A stretch of DNA of 64,000 nt from Terriglobia bacterium (GCA_020073305.1 JAIQFK010000011.1:155547-219546); one strand, 5' to 3'; positions 19,010 to 28,387 are shown, counted from the stretch's first letter. Made by a program: numbers and translations. Notes: a model not told the origin generated them from the sequence alone.

Positions 19010-19396
19010 ATGACGACAGTCGTTGCTGCGGTCATCGAACGCGATGGACAGGTGTTGATCGGCCAGCGGAAGGCTGGGTCGTGGCACGCGCTCCAGTGGG
19101 AATTTCCGGGAGGAAAGGTCGAGCCTGGCGAGACTCCCCCCGTTGCCCTCCGGCGCGAGCTCGAGGAGGAACTGGATATCCGCGCTGAAATCGGAGCGGT
19201 CATCACCGAATATGAATACCAGTACTCGGGGCGGTCACCCATCCGGCTCATCTTTTACTCAGTCTCGAAATTCGAGGGGCAAGTGCAGAACCGCGTCTTT
19301 GAGGAGATTCGATGGGAAAAACGCGAACGTCTCCCCGCCTATGATTTCCTGGAGGGTGACGTGGATTTCGTGGGCCGGTTAGCCGGCGCCGGGTGA
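19010..19396 (+). CDS. Nudix hydrolase (MutT-like)
   Basis: A 128-residue Nudix protein starting at ATG 19010 (MTTVVAAVIERDGQVLIGQR). The Nudix box is GKVEPGETPPVALRRELEEE followed by LDI, so all acidic metal ligands are present; only the glycine before the last hydrophobic residue is changed. The RKAGSWHALQWEFPGGK stretch resembles MutT/8-oxo-dGTP pyrophosphatases that clean the nucleotide pool, but the substrate is not certain. The upstream start 18938 would add 24 residues unlike the family. The stop lies one base from the end of the convergent exported-protein gene. Confidence 0.83.
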   Translation: MTTVVAAVIERDGQVLIGQRKAGSWHALQWEFPGGKVEPGETPPVALRRELEEELDIRAEIGAVITEYEYQYSGRSPIRLIFYSVSKFEGQVQNRVFEEIRWEKRERLPAYDFLEGDVDFVGRLAGAG

Positions 19397-19397
19397 A

Positions 19398-20177
19398 CTA
19401 CTTGGGCAGCCTCATCTGCGCGCTGTGATTACGATTCAGCCGCTCAGTCAATTCGCGATCCACCAGGCTGAGTGATGCCTGGTTGTGCACCCGCTGCGGC
19501 GTGACATAGTGCAGGGTATCGCCTTCCACCCAATACGCAAACGCCGAGTAGATGGAGTGGTCTTTGAACGCGATCAGGTAGTAACTCGTGTTCTCTTCCC
19601 CGGATGCTTCCTCCGGCTCACGGCTCGGCGCTTCGTACAGGTGAATTCCTGAAGAATCCTCGCCGTATTCGTGAATCACCGGTGTGGCATGTTCCGGGAT
19701 GAAATTCTGGTTAATGATCACCTGCGGCGTCTGTTGGGGCGGATAGGCCATGGCCGGGTTGGCCTGATCAGAAGGCGGATAGCCGTATCCGTACCCGTAC
19801 CCGTAATCCGTATAGCCGCCCCCGTAAACCGGATACACGTACGGCACGACGGCCCCCGGTCTGCGAAACCGCCGGAACTGACCGTTATTCAGCCCGCCCA
19901 CTGTCGAGCCCAAGCGGGATGCAAATGTCGTGTCGGTGATCGAAAGCGGACTTCCCGGAGGCCCGCCAGTGCCCGGAAACAAAACCCGGCCTGAGATGAA
20001 ACCGTTCGGTGGCGGCTGGCCCGTGACCGGAAAGATCACGCGGCCAAAGCCCGATTGAGCGGCGGAAGCTGAGGGCGGCGGGGTGAAATGCATCCCGCTG
20101 AAACTACGACCCTGATTCTGCGCCAAACTGCACGCAGCAAAAACCACTGCCAGTGCAACCGCGGCTGAAAATTTCAC
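19398..20177 (-). CDS. exported Gly/Pro/Tyr-rich protein of unknown function
   Basis: A 259-residue protein with a Sec signal (MKFSAAVALAVVFAACSLAQ). The central part is low complexity: a Pro/Gly-rich stretch and then a GYGYGYGYG tract encoded by alternating codons. The C-terminal 100 residues are more ordered, with ENTSYYLIAFKDHSIYSAFA and VEGDTLHYVTPQ, which resemble a small beta-rich domain seen in acidobacterial exported proteins. A lipid-attachment Cys at position 16 (AACSLA) is possible but does not fit the lipobox well. Function unknown. Confidence 0.65.
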   Translation of the reverse strand: MKFSAAVALAVVFAACSLAQNQGRSFSGMHFTPPPSASAAQSGFGRVIFPVTGQPPPNGFISGRVLFPGTGGPPGSPLSITDTTFASRLGSTVGGLNNGQFRRFRRPGAVVPYVYPVYGGGYTDYGYGYGYGYPPSDQANPAMAYPPQQTPQVIINQNFIPEHATPVIHEYGEDSSGIHLYEAPSREPEEASGEENTSYYLIAFKDHSIYSAFAYWVEGDTLHYVTPQRVHNQASLSLVDRELTERLNRNHSAQMRLPK

Positions 20178-20235
20178 GACGCACCTCTCGACAGCTTCTA
20201 GCTTACCTCAGTAGATGCCCCGTGGGCGTGCCCGG

Positions 20236-20826
20236 TTACTTGGGAGGCGTAGACTTTGGTGCTGGTACCGCCGGCTTGCCGGGCGCGGGACCAGCGGCTG
20301 CCGGCGCAGGGGCGTTCTTATCGTACAACTCGATGATATCTTTGGTGATATCGATCGTGTTGGATGCGAACAGCACCGGAGTCTGCTGCGAGCTGATGTC
20401 TAGTACCAGCGTGTAGCCATGGTCTTTGGCGTACTTGTCGATCACCGCCATGATCCGGCCTCCCAGCTCGCTCATGATCTTCTGCTCCTCTTGATCGAGC
20501 TCGGCGCGGGCATCCTCGGTGTCCCGGTTGAGCGTCTTGGTCTTTTGTTCAATCTCTCGCGTCAGTTGGTTCCGCGCTTCCTCGCTCAGAGTGTTGGCCC
20601 CGCGATTTAGCTGCTCCTGGAGCTGAGAGATATCGCTCTGGCGCTTCTCGAGATCGGTTTTTTTGGGGGTGAACCGAGCCTGAATCTCGTTCCCGGCCTT
20701 CTGGCCGTCTTTGGTGCCCGCGATGGCGCTTTGGATGTTGATGACGCCGACCTTGCCGGGGCTTTGGGCGGCCGCCGGGAGAGCAAACGCAAGTCCCAGC
20801 GCTAAACCCAACTTTGTCTTGTTCAC
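20236..20826 (-). CDS. OmpH/Skp-family periplasmic chaperone, copy 2
   Basis: A 196-residue Skp/OmpH-like protein: signal peptide (LALGLAFALPAAAQ), beta segment KVGVINIQSAI, a long coiled coil rich in Lys, Gln and Glu (the tentacle of Skp), and the closing beta strand YTLVLDISS, then a Pro/Ala tail. Skp holds unfolded outer-membrane proteins for the Bam complex. It lies 42 bases downstream of a close paralogue, which itself follows bamA, so the three probably form one operon. Confidence 0.85.
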   Translation of the reverse strand: MNKTKLGLALGLAFALPAAAQSPGKVGVINIQSAIAGTKDGQKAGNEIQARFTPKKTDLEKRQSDISQLQEQLNRGANTLSEEARNQLTREIEQKTKTLNRDTEDARAELDQEEQKIMSELGGRIMAVIDKYAKDHGYTLVLDISSQQTPVLFASNTIDITKDIIELYDKNAPAPAAAGPAPGKPAVPAPKSTPPK

Positions 20827-20868
20827 GATTGACTCCTCACGTCCTCAGAGTGCACGCGATGTGTCCCC

Positions 20869-21495
20869 TCACTTTGGCGGCGCGGGTTTGGGGGCCGGTG
20901 GAACCGCTGGCCTTGCCGCGCCCGTAGCAGCGGCAGGCGGCTTCACCACCCCGGACGCGGGGGCCGCACCGGCAGCGGCGGGTGCGTTCTTATCGTACAG
21001 ATCGATAATGTCTCTGGTGATGTCGATCGTATTCGATGCGTACAGCACCGGTGTCTGCGGCGAACTGACGTCCAGAATGAGCGTGTAGCCATGGTCTTTG
21101 GCGTACTTATCGATGACCGCCATGATCCGTCCTCCTAGCTCACTCATGGCCTTCTGTTCTTCCTGAGAAAGTTCGGCCTGGGCATCTTCGGTGAAGTATT
21201 TGAGCGATTTGGTTTTCTGATCGATCTCCCGCACAAGGTTTTGCCGCGCTTCCTCGCTCAGCGTATTGCGTCCGCGGTTGAGTTGGTCCTGCAACTGGTT
21301 AATCTCGCCCTGGCGCTTATCCACTTCCGTCTTCTTCGGGTTGAATCTCGTCTGGATTTCACTGGCGGCCTTCTTGCCGTCGTTGGTGCTCATAATCGCA
21401 CTCTGGATGTTGATCACCCCGACCTTGGCGGCCGTTTGCGCCCCCGCCGAAACAGCTAGTCCGAGAAAGGCTAAGACACACAATGTACTCTTCAC
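20869..21495 (-). CDS. OmpH/Skp-family periplasmic chaperone, copy 1
   Basis: A 208-residue Skp/OmpH-like protein with a signal peptide (MKSTLCVLAFLGLAVSAGAQ), the same fold elements as the downstream copy, and an identical block MSELGGRIMAVIDKYAKDHG. The C-terminal tail is Ala/Pro-rich. It follows bamA by 77 bases in the same direction, the usual genomic position of skp. Both copies keep the coiled-coil length, so neither looks degraded. Confidence 0.87.
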   Translation of the reverse strand: MKSTLCVLAFLGLAVSAGAQTAAKVGVINIQSAIMSTNDGKKAASEIQTRFNPKKTEVDKRQGEINQLQDQLNRGRNTLSEEARQNLVREIDQKTKSLKYFTEDAQAELSQEEQKAMSELGGRIMAVIDKYAKDHGYTLILDVSSPQTPVLYASNTIDITRDIIDLYDKNAPAAAGAAPASGVVKPPAAATGAARPAVPPAPKPAPPK

Positions 21496-21572
21496 GACTG
21501 GCTCCTTACTAAAATCGGGCTGGCGCGTACGCCCGTCCCGTTATTCTTATTCTAATGTCACGGCTCGACCGG

Positions 21573-24500
21573 TTAAAACGTGCGCCCGATGGTGAACCGG
21601 AAAGTGCTGGCTTTTTCGGTGAACGGATAACCCTGGCCGAACGACGCGAGCGCACTGAGAAAGGTCGCGTTGTTCGGGAACATCGAACGGTCGGCCACGA
21701 TGGGCGGCTGCAAGAACCGGTCCACCCGCAACGGGTTGTAGGCCCAGTAAACCCGGAACGGCGCCTGTACCACGGGCAGTAATACCTGCAGCTCGACGCC
21801 GGTGGACGCGCGCACGTTCTGCGTGCCGGGTGCGAGTTTGACCTTTCCATCGAATGCCGCCTGGGGGAACTCGGCGTTCAACTGTGCGACGCGCGTGGGA
21901 TTCATTTTCAGCTCAGCGGGCAACAGGATCCGGTTTTGCCCTATGTCGAAGAAAATCGCCAGCGTGACCGGCCCGAATATCTTGACACGGTACTCGAAAT
22001 TGCCGATCAACTGCGTATCGCCACCGGGAGTGATGAGCTGATACGTTGGAATCGCCATCGTGGATGGGACCAGCGTCTGCACGCCGTTGATGACGAACTT
22101 CTGCTGCCGGGGAGTGCCATCGTTGTTATACACGGGGACCGTCGCGCTGCTGGCTATGTAAGCAATGGGTGTGATACCCCAGATCTCAAAGCCGCGAATG
22201 TCCTGCTCGCCTCCGATGAACGTGCGCGAGAACGGGGGGGCTACCTTGCCACCATATCCCGTCAGCAGCGATCCCATGAAGTGGAAAGCCAGAATGTGGC
22301 TCCGGTGCAGCGGATTCGGGTGGAAATATTTCAAGTCGAGCGACGGGCGAACCGTGTTGACGTTGCCGCCCAGGAAACTGCCCGCAAATTGCGTCGACGC
22401 AAAGATGCTCTTTCCGCCTGTCGGGTCAATGGGGTGATTCACCGTGTTGTAACTGTAAGACGGCGTGATGGAGCTGGTCTTGATACCGCTGCATGACGCC
22501 GACGTTCCGGTGCTCGTGGGCACGCAGAACGAGCTCGGGCCGCTGACACCCTGAAAATTAATGTACGTAAAGTACTGCGTGGCCGCCGTGCTGGTGGTCA
22601 CGATGTTGGAATCGTCGTAGCCGTAGGTAATCCCTACGCGGGCAAAGCTACGCCGCAACATCTTGCTCGCGGAAGCATTGAACCCGTGGCTGTTCTGCAC
22701 ATAATTGAGCAGATTCTGCGTACCCAAAGCGTTGTATAGAGGAATCAGATTCTGACCACTGAGGATCGAAGCCTCTCGCGCCTGGTCGTAATCAAACCGC
22801 CGCAGGTAAACCAAGAAGCCCAACTGCACCGGTTTATCCAGAAAATACGGCTCGGTGAAGCCCAGGCTCACGCTGCGCAACCGAGTGCCGAGCTGCGAAT
22901 CGAGCGACAACGTCTCACCCAGGCCCAGGAAGTTGTTGGTGGCATAGTTGAACCCCATGAAGCTGCCGGCGATTCCCGATACGCCACCATTCAGGCCAAT
23001 CGAATTCTTTCCGCGCTCTTTTACCTTGAGCGTAATATCCACCGTATTGTTTTGCGTGTTCCGCTGGATGGTGGCCGCCTCTTCCGCCTTGAGCACTTCG
23101 AAATAGCCGAGCTGGTTGAGGCGCAGGATGCTGAGTTCCCACAGGCGGTTGTTGTAAATGTCGCCTTCATCCAGCAGAATCTCGCGGCGGATGACTTTGT
23201 CTCGTGTGGTCGTATTGCCCGCGAAATCGATACGGCGCACGAAAAACTGCTTGCCCTCGTCGGCAGTCAGCGTCAGATCGATCTTGTCGCTATTGGGAAT
23301 GACGTCGAACGAAGGTTCCGGCACGAAGTCGATATAGCCAAATTCGCCGTAGAGCTTCTTCATCTGCTCGATGCCCTTGCGTAGCTTGGCGGTCGAAAAC
23401 ACATCGCCGTCGTTCATCTGAAAGACGTTCTTCTGCAAGAAATCCGTGGTCCGGAACAATTTCACGCCCACGAAACTCATCTTGTCCAGATGCATCAATT
23501 GCCCTTCTTCGACCGGAATGGTGATGTCGGCGCGCTTGCCTGGCTTGTTCGGTTTGATCAACGGAATGTGCCGGCCCGCGCCTCCCGTGTCGCGCAGTGT
23601 CACCGTGTGGTCCAATACGCGCGCCGTGAAGTAGCCCTTGTCCTGGTAAAACTGCCGGATGCGCTCCTTATCCTCCTCCAGCTTGGAAGAATCGTAGGTC
23701 TTGTCAAACAGGTTTTCCAGAAATAGCCCGTGCGGAACCCCGATCGGGTGCAGATTCTTCATCGCGCGGATCACTTCCCTATCGCTGAAGACCGTATTGC
23801 CCTGAATATCGATCTTGCCGACTTTGACTTTCGGGCCTTCATTTACATTGAAAGTGACCTCCAGCGAGGAAGGCGGAACCTGGCGGATCTCCGGCTCCAC
23901 CGTGGCGAATTGCCGGCCGCGCTCCGCTAGGTATTCCTTCAAAACCACCGCGGCGTGCTGCACTTTGTTGGGATCGTACTGCGATTCCACCGACAGCCCG
24001 ACCTTTCTCTCCTTGAACCGGTCGAGCACCTCCGACACCGTCACCGACTTCATGCCCGGGCCGTACTTGATGGTCCGGATCACCCGCCGCTCGGTCACGA
24101 CGAAACGCACGATCAGCCCGATCTTGCCCGGCTCGGTCTCGAGCCGGATGTCATCGAAGCGGCCGGTATTCCAGAGCGCCATGAAATCCCGGTGCAGCGC
24201 GTCTTCGTTGAAGACGTCGCCCTTTTTGGTGAAGATCAGCGCCCGAAGAGTGTCCTGGGGGACGCGGCGCGACCCGCGGAATTCAATCGCCTCGATAGCA
24301 TTGCCCGCGGGGGCCTCCACCGGCGCTTCCGGGGTCTTCGGGGCCTCCAGCTTTGGCTTGCCCGGCTGCGGGGCGGGCGCAGGCGCCTGCGGCACGCTCT
24401 CCGGCACCGTTTCGAACGGATTCGGTTTCTTCGGTTCCTGCTCCGGTTGTTGCGACTTGGTCTGATCCGGGGCCGGTTTGGCCGGTTCCGCCGCCTGAGG

Positions 24501-24602
24501 ATTCGCCTGAGGTTGGGTCTGCGACCAGGCGGGTACGACCGTTAGCGGAACAGAAAGACAGATGAAGGCACTGGCCAGGCGCACGCGCCTGCTAAGACTC
24601 AT
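21573..24602 (-). CDS. bamA: outer membrane protein assembly factor BamA
   Basis: A 1009-residue Omp85 protein: signal peptide (about 1-28), a Pro/Ala/Lys-rich linker (about 29-100) that most BamA proteins lack, a set of POTRA domains (about 105-520, for example AIEFRGSRRVPQDTLRALIF), and a 16-strand beta barrel ending at RFTIGRTF with a terminal Phe. The VRG/IRGF barrel motif is visible as DIRGFE. It inserts beta-barrel proteins in the outer membrane. It is longer than the roughly 800-residue E. coli protein because of the linker and barrel loops. Two Skp-like genes follow. Confidence 0.93.
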   Translation of the reverse strand: MSLSRRVRLASAFICLSVPLTVVPAWSQTQPQANPQAAEPAKPAPDQTKSQQPEQEPKKPNPFETVPESVPQAPAPAPQPGKPKLEAPKTPEAPVEAPAGNAIEAIEFRGSRRVPQDTLRALIFTKKGDVFNEDALHRDFMALWNTGRFDDIRLETEPGKIGLIVRFVVTERRVIRTIKYGPGMKSVTVSEVLDRFKERKVGLSVESQYDPNKVQHAAVVLKEYLAERGRQFATVEPEIRQVPPSSLEVTFNVNEGPKVKVGKIDIQGNTVFSDREVIRAMKNLHPIGVPHGLFLENLFDKTYDSSKLEEDKERIRQFYQDKGYFTARVLDHTVTLRDTGGAGRHIPLIKPNKPGKRADITIPVEEGQLMHLDKMSFVGVKLFRTTDFLQKNVFQMNDGDVFSTAKLRKGIEQMKKLYGEFGYIDFVPEPSFDVIPNSDKIDLTLTADEGKQFFVRRIDFAGNTTTRDKVIRREILLDEGDIYNNRLWELSILRLNQLGYFEVLKAEEAATIQRNTQNNTVDITLKVKERGKNSIGLNGGVSGIAGSFMGFNYATNNFLGLGETLSLDSQLGTRLRSVSLGFTEPYFLDKPVQLGFLVYLRRFDYDQAREASILSGQNLIPLYNALGTQNLLNYVQNSHGFNASASKMLRRSFARVGITYGYDDSNIVTTSTAATQYFTYINFQGVSGPSSFCVPTSTGTSASCSGIKTSSITPSYSYNTVNHPIDPTGGKSIFASTQFAGSFLGGNVNTVRPSLDLKYFHPNPLHRSHILAFHFMGSLLTGYGGKVAPPFSRTFIGGEQDIRGFEIWGITPIAYIASSATVPVYNNDGTPRQQKFVINGVQTLVPSTMAIPTYQLITPGGDTQLIGNFEYRVKIFGPVTLAIFFDIGQNRILLPAELKMNPTRVAQLNAEFPQAAFDGKVKLAPGTQNVRASTGVELQVLLPVVQAPFRVYWAYNPLRVDRFLQPPIVADRSMFPNNATFLSALASFGQGYPFTEKASTFRFTIGRTF

Positions 24603-24700
24603 GTAAAAAACCGGGTTCCTTTCCCTCTGCGCCCAGACGGAGACGTGGGTCTCCGGCGCACGGTTCCAACTCCAAAAGAATACGTAGAGAGTAATTGACT

Positions 24701-24729
24701 ATTCTAGCGAATGCCCGCCACCGCAACAA
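24701..24729 (-). promoter_or_regulatory. possible sigma-70-like promoter for bamA
   Basis: On the minus strand TTGTTG (24729-24724) is followed after 17 bases by TAGAAT (24706-24701), giving a leader of about 90 bases before bamA. The -10 fits five of six consensus bases, the -35 only three, so this is a weak call. Confidence 0.3.
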
Positions 24730-24835
24730 CGAGGATCGGGGTGGGCCGTTCCCGCCACACCGGGCTTGGTGAAACACACGTAACGCCGCGGAACTTCCGG
24801 CGTCAAACCTTCGTAACTGAACGGAAGGAGAACTC

Positions 24836-25486
24836 ATGAAGAACGGCGCAGCCCTGTCCCCTGCAATCCAGGTTCCTGCTTCCAGGATGCCCACCGGGTG
24901 GCGCAGCCAGTTTGGCAAGCCCTCGGGTGTGCTTGGCGGCCTGATCGGCCATCTGATGGCGCTCAAAAACAAGGATCGCAGTTGGTGGGTCCTGCCCATG
25001 CTCGAGATTCATCAGAATGACTGCGTCCTCGAGGTCGGCTTCGGCTCGGGCATCGACATCCGGCGGGTCAGCGAAATCGCCGTGGATGGCTTCGTGGCGG
25101 GCGTGGATCACTCTCCGGTGATGCTGGAGCAGGCGACCCGGCGCAACCGGGCCGCCATCCAGAGCGAACGGGTCGAACTGCAGCTCGGCTGCGCCTCACA
25201 ACTACCCTACCAGGATGACTTCTTTAACAAAGTCTTCTCGATTAATGTCGCCCAATTCTGGAACGATCCCGTAACCGTGATGCGGGAGACGCGGCGCGTC
25301 CTGCGCCCGGGCGGCTTGGTCGCGGTAGCTGTTCAGCCGCGCTCGAAAGGCGCCAAGGAGGGTATCGCCCGCCTAACCGGTCGATCGCTTGTCGAGAACC
25401 TGAGCGCCGCCGGATTCAATGAAGTCCGCCTCGAAGTGAAGCGCATGAAGCCCGTCTCCACCGTTTGCGCCCTCGGCGTTAAGTAA
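24836..25486 (+). CDS. class I SAM-dependent methyltransferase
   Basis: A 216-residue methyltransferase with the SAM-binding motif I VLEVGFGSG, the acidic loop GVDHSPVMLEQA, and the ALR/VLRPGG motif (RRVLRPGGLVAVAV). ATG 24836 follows GAAGGAG. It belongs to the UbiE/small-molecule group; the acceptor is unknown. It is divergent from bamA, with 233 bases between their starts, and precedes kdsC by 70 bases. Confidence 0.82.
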   Translation: MKNGAALSPAIQVPASRMPTGWRSQFGKPSGVLGGLIGHLMALKNKDRSWWVLPMLEIHQNDCVLEVGFGSGIDIRRVSEIAVDGFVAGVDHSPVMLEQATRRNRAAIQSERVELQLGCASQLPYQDDFFNKVFSINVAQFWNDPVTVMRETRRVLRPGGLVAVAVQPRSKGAKEGIARLTGRSLVENLSAAGFNEVRLEVKRMKPVSTVCALGVK

Positions 25487-25556
25487 AGCCACAGAAAGCA
25501 ACGCCCCACAGAATCCGGTGCGCGTCTTTTGGTAAAACGGTTCCAGGAGAATCGAA

Positions 25557-26102
25557 TTGCCCACTGACGTGAACCAACGCGCTTCGCGTATCCGACTGCT
25601 GCTGATGGACGTGGATGGCGTCCTGACCGACGGCCGCCTCTACAACGTCCCCGGCCCGGAAGGCCAGATGTTCGAAACCAAGGGATTCGATTCCCAGGAC
25701 GGCATCGCGCTCCACTGGCTGAGCTGGAAAGGAATCAAAACCGGTCTCATCAGCGGACGCGTTTCTCCCGCCACCGTCGAGCGTGCCAAACAAACCAAGA
25801 TTACTTACGTCTACCAGGGCCATACCGAGAAAATCCCCATTTTCGAAGAGATCCTTCGCGATGCCCAGCTTGACCCCGCGCAGGTCGCCTACGTCGGCGA
25901 CGACCTCACGGACGCGATCGTCATGCGCCGCGTCGGGCTCCCCGTCGCCACCGCCAACGCCCGAGAAGAGGTGAAACGGCACGCGTGCTACGTGACGTCG
26001 GCAAGCGGCGGCCAGGGCGCGGTTCGCGAAGTCATCGAGCTGATCCTGAAAGCGCAGGGATTGTGGGAGGACGTTCTGAAAAAGTACGAGATTACAGCTT
26101 GA
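25557..26102 (+). CDS. kdsC: KdsC-like KDO-8-phosphate phosphatase
   Basis: A 181-residue HAD-superfamily C0 phosphatase. The catalytic motif MDVDGVLTDG (Asp18, Asp20) and the C-terminal YVGDDLTD acidic motif match KdsC, which removes phosphate from 3-deoxy-manno-octulosonate-8-phosphate in lipopolysaccharide core synthesis. Length fits the family. The start is TTG 25557, eight bases after AGGAGA, with no better ATG nearby. Its end overlaps the convergent gene by 11 bases. No kdsA or kdsD is in the window. Confidence 0.86.
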   Translation: MPTDVNQRASRIRLLLMDVDGVLTDGRLYNVPGPEGQMFETKGFDSQDGIALHWLSWKGIKTGLISGRVSPATVERAKQTKITYVYQGHTEKIPIFEEILRDAQLDPAQVAYVGDDLTDAIVMRRVGLPVATANAREEVKRHACYVTSASGGQGAVREVIELILKAQGLWEDVLKKYEITA

Positions 26103-26850
26103 ACCGATACCCCAGAATCATTTTCACTAGCAGATGATCCGTCCCCTGCGTCATCCCCACCCCCACGCCCAGGTTGAACTCCCAGTTTGGAGAAAGGTTG
26201 AGGTCGATGGTGGGGATGATCTGCTGCTGCTGCTCGCGCAGCGGGTCGAAGCCGGTCACCGGGCCGACCGCCCCGTAATATTCGATTCCACCCGCCACCT
26301 TCTTGGTGAAATCGTAGCTCGCCTTAAAGTTCGGAGAGAACTCGACGCCCTTGCTCACGCTCGGGCCGTGAAATGAGCGGTCGAACGACGGGTTGAACGA
26401 CCAGTACCACGGGCCCTTCTTCTGGTCGATGATCGGCCGGATCTCCCACGTCCAGGTGTCCGCCGAAAACTGCGTTCGCTGATACCCGATTTCCGTCGAC
26501 AGGCTCACTCCCACCGGCCATTTCCATTTCTCCGGTACCCGCACCCGCGGCCGGATGTGGTCGCCGACCCACTGCCAGCCTTGGCCCGGCTGCGCGCTGC
26601 TGAAAACATAAAATCCCGTTTCAAACCAATCGTTGAAGCCGTGCGTGATCTCCAGCGTTTCGTGGAACTGATGCTCGGTGGGGTATTGGCCGTCAATCGA
26701 CGTCTTGCTGCCCTCGATCGTGAAGTTGCTGTGCAACTCCACCATGGTGTGGTGCGGTTCCACGGTCTCGACACCGTACACCTGAATTTCGTAGTTGCCT
26801 TGGGCGAAAAGCGGCGATGCCAGCAGGATCAGGAGGGGGAAACGCAACAC
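26092..26850 (-). CDS. outer-membrane beta-barrel-like protein of unknown function
   Basis: A 252-residue protein with a signal peptide (MLRFPLLILLASPLFAQ) and many alternating hydrophobic/polar strands with aromatic girdles, for example FNDWFETGFYVFSS and VGVSLSTEIGYQRTQFSA, ending in LGYRFKL with aromatic and hydrophobic residues typical of a barrel's last strand. It is probably a small outer-membrane barrel or porin-like protein. No specific family is recognised. It is divergent from the radical SAM gene. Confidence 0.6.
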   Translation of the reverse strand: MLRFPLLILLASPLFAQGNYEIQVYGVETVEPHHTMVELHSNFTIEGSKTSIDGQYPTEHQFHETLEITHGFNDWFETGFYVFSSAQPGQGWQWVGDHIRPRVRVPEKWKWPVGVSLSTEIGYQRTQFSADTWTWEIRPIIDQKKGPWYWSFNPSFDRSFHGPSVSKGVEFSPNFKASYDFTKKVAGGIEYYGAVGPVTGFDPLREQQQQIIPTIDLNLSPNWEFNLGVGVGMTQGTDHLLVKMILGYRFKL

Positions 26851-26895
26851 AAATTGTATCTTGCATTATGGCGAAGAAAAGGCGAAAATAAGCAA

Positions 26896-27882
26896 ATGCT
26901 GTTCGACACCTCCCCCGGGCAGCGATTGGTCGGTATTGCCAAACTCGCTTCCCAGAGCGAACTGCTCGAAGCCAAGCGCCAGGTCGAGTATTTCGAGATC
27001 GCGACGCGCAGCGTCTTGAACCGGTGCAAGCCCACCATGCCGTTCCGCTGGACCGTCAATCCGTATCGCGGCTGCGAATTCGGATGCAAGTATTGCTACG
27101 CCCGCTACACGCACGAATTCATGGAGCACGATGCCGCGGAGTTCGAAGACCGCATCTACGCCAAGGCCAACCTGGCGGAGATTCTGAAGCGCGAGCTGCC
27201 CAAGATCGCCAAGCGCGATGCCATCGCCATCGGCACCGCCACCGACCCCTATCAGCCCGCCGAACGCCGCTTCCTGCGCACGCGTTCCATTCTCGAAGTC
27301 TTCGCCCGCGAGCGCGGCTGGCATCTCTCCATCACTACTAAATCGGACCTGATCCAGCGCGACATCCCGCTTCTTGTTGAAATCGCGCGCGCCAACGTGC
27401 TGGACGTCAACGTCACGATTACCACTCTCAAAACCAACCTGGCACGCCAGCTCGAGCCTCGCGCGCCGCGGCCCGATCTGCGCCTGGAAACCGTCAGCAA
27501 GCTGGCCGCCGCCGGGGTCGTGGTGGGCGTTTTTCCGAATCCGATTCTGCCGCTGATCACCGACCGCGAGAAGGACCTCGACCGCCTGGCCAAAGCCGCA
27601 AAAGATGCCGGCGCTCAATACTTCGGCGGCGGCGTGCTGTTCCTGATGCCGTCAGCGCAGAGAGTCTTCTTCCCGTTTCTAGCCGACCGCTTCCCGCACC
27701 TGGTGCGCCGCTACGAAGAGCGCTACAAGAAGAGCCCCTACCTTCGCGGCGCCTACATCGAGGAGCTGCGCAAACGCCTTCGCGCCATCCGCGACCGCTA
27801 CGGCCTCGCCTCCGCGCCTGTCGATTATCGTCCGGATCTCTGGGAAGACGAACGGCAGGGGGAATTGTTCCCCATAGCGTGA
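26896..27882 (+). CDS. radical SAM protein, spore photoproduct lyase-like (Rv2578c type)
   Basis: A 328-residue radical SAM enzyme. The CX3CX2C cluster is Cys60, Cys64 and Cys67 in NPYRGCEFGCKYCYARY. The following segments (GTATDPYQPAERRF, TRSILEVF, ITTKSDLIQRD) match the family of SPL-like proteins common in Bacteria; their substrate is not established. Start ATG 26896 gives the expected N-terminus; the longer ORF from 26557 runs antisense through the neighbouring gene and is rejected. Starts are 45 bases apart from the divergent barrel gene. Confidence 0.85.
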   Translation: MLFDTSPGQRLVGIAKLASQSELLEAKRQVEYFEIATRSVLNRCKPTMPFRWTVNPYRGCEFGCKYCYARYTHEFMEHDAAEFEDRIYAKANLAEILKRELPKIAKRDAIAIGTATDPYQPAERRFLRTRSILEVFARERGWHLSITTKSDLIQRDIPLLVEIARANVLDVNVTITTLKTNLARQLEPRAPRPDLRLETVSKLAAAGVVVGVFPNPILPLITDREKDLDRLAKAAKDAGAQYFGGGVLFLMPSAQRVFFPFLADRFPHLVRRYEERYKKSPYLRGAYIEELRKRLRAIRDRYGLASAPVDYRPDLWEDERQGELFPIA

Positions 27883-27904
27883 GCCCAGGCGCGCGACGGA
27901 AAAC

Positions 27905-28348
27905 ATGCAAAAGATCAATGCGTTCTTTTGGAACCGTGATTACGCTCAAGAAATGAGGCGTTTCAAGAAAGTGCTGCTGCTCCTCGGCAGAATACTTTTC
28001 GCATCGATCTTCGTTCTCGCTTCTCCTCGGCATTTCACTGCAGAGGGCGTCTCGCATGCCGCGGAGTTGGGCGTCCCGCTCGCCCGCGTACTTGTGCCCC
28101 TATCCGGGCTGTTGGCTATGGTGGGAGGACTGTCCGTCGCTACCGGGTTCTACGCGAAAAAGGGCGCTTGGGCGCTGGTCCTGTTCCTAATTCCCGTCAC
28201 CCTAGGAATGCACCAGTGCTGGAACATCACGGAATCCGGGCCGCGTCACATCCAGCAGTCCATGTTCATCGAGAATGTGTCCATGTTGGGGGGAGCCCTT
28301 ATCGTGGCGAGCTACGGGTCCGGCCCGTTTAGCGTCCGCGGCGAGTGA
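27905..28348 (+). CDS. DoxX-family membrane protein
   Basis: A 147-residue protein with four predicted membrane helices and the DoxX-type start FKKVLLLLGRILFASIFVLA. The ARVLVPLSGLLAMVGGLSVATGF segment is also typical. DoxX-like proteins associate with quinone/thiosulfate oxidation or redox defence, but the role here is unknown. ATG 27905 follows GGAAAAC; ATG 27953 would give a more family-like N-terminus, so the start is ambiguous. It follows the radical SAM gene by 22 bases. Confidence 0.75.
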   Translation: MQKINAFFWNRDYAQEMRRFKKVLLLLGRILFASIFVLASPRHFTAEGVSHAAELGVPLARVLVPLSGLLAMVGGLSVATGFYAKKGAWALVLFLIPVTLGMHQCWNITESGPRHIQQSMFIENVSMLGGALIVASYGSGPFSVRGE

Positions 28349-28387
28349 ATCCGCGAATCGAAAACCGATCTCAGTACAATGATCTGA

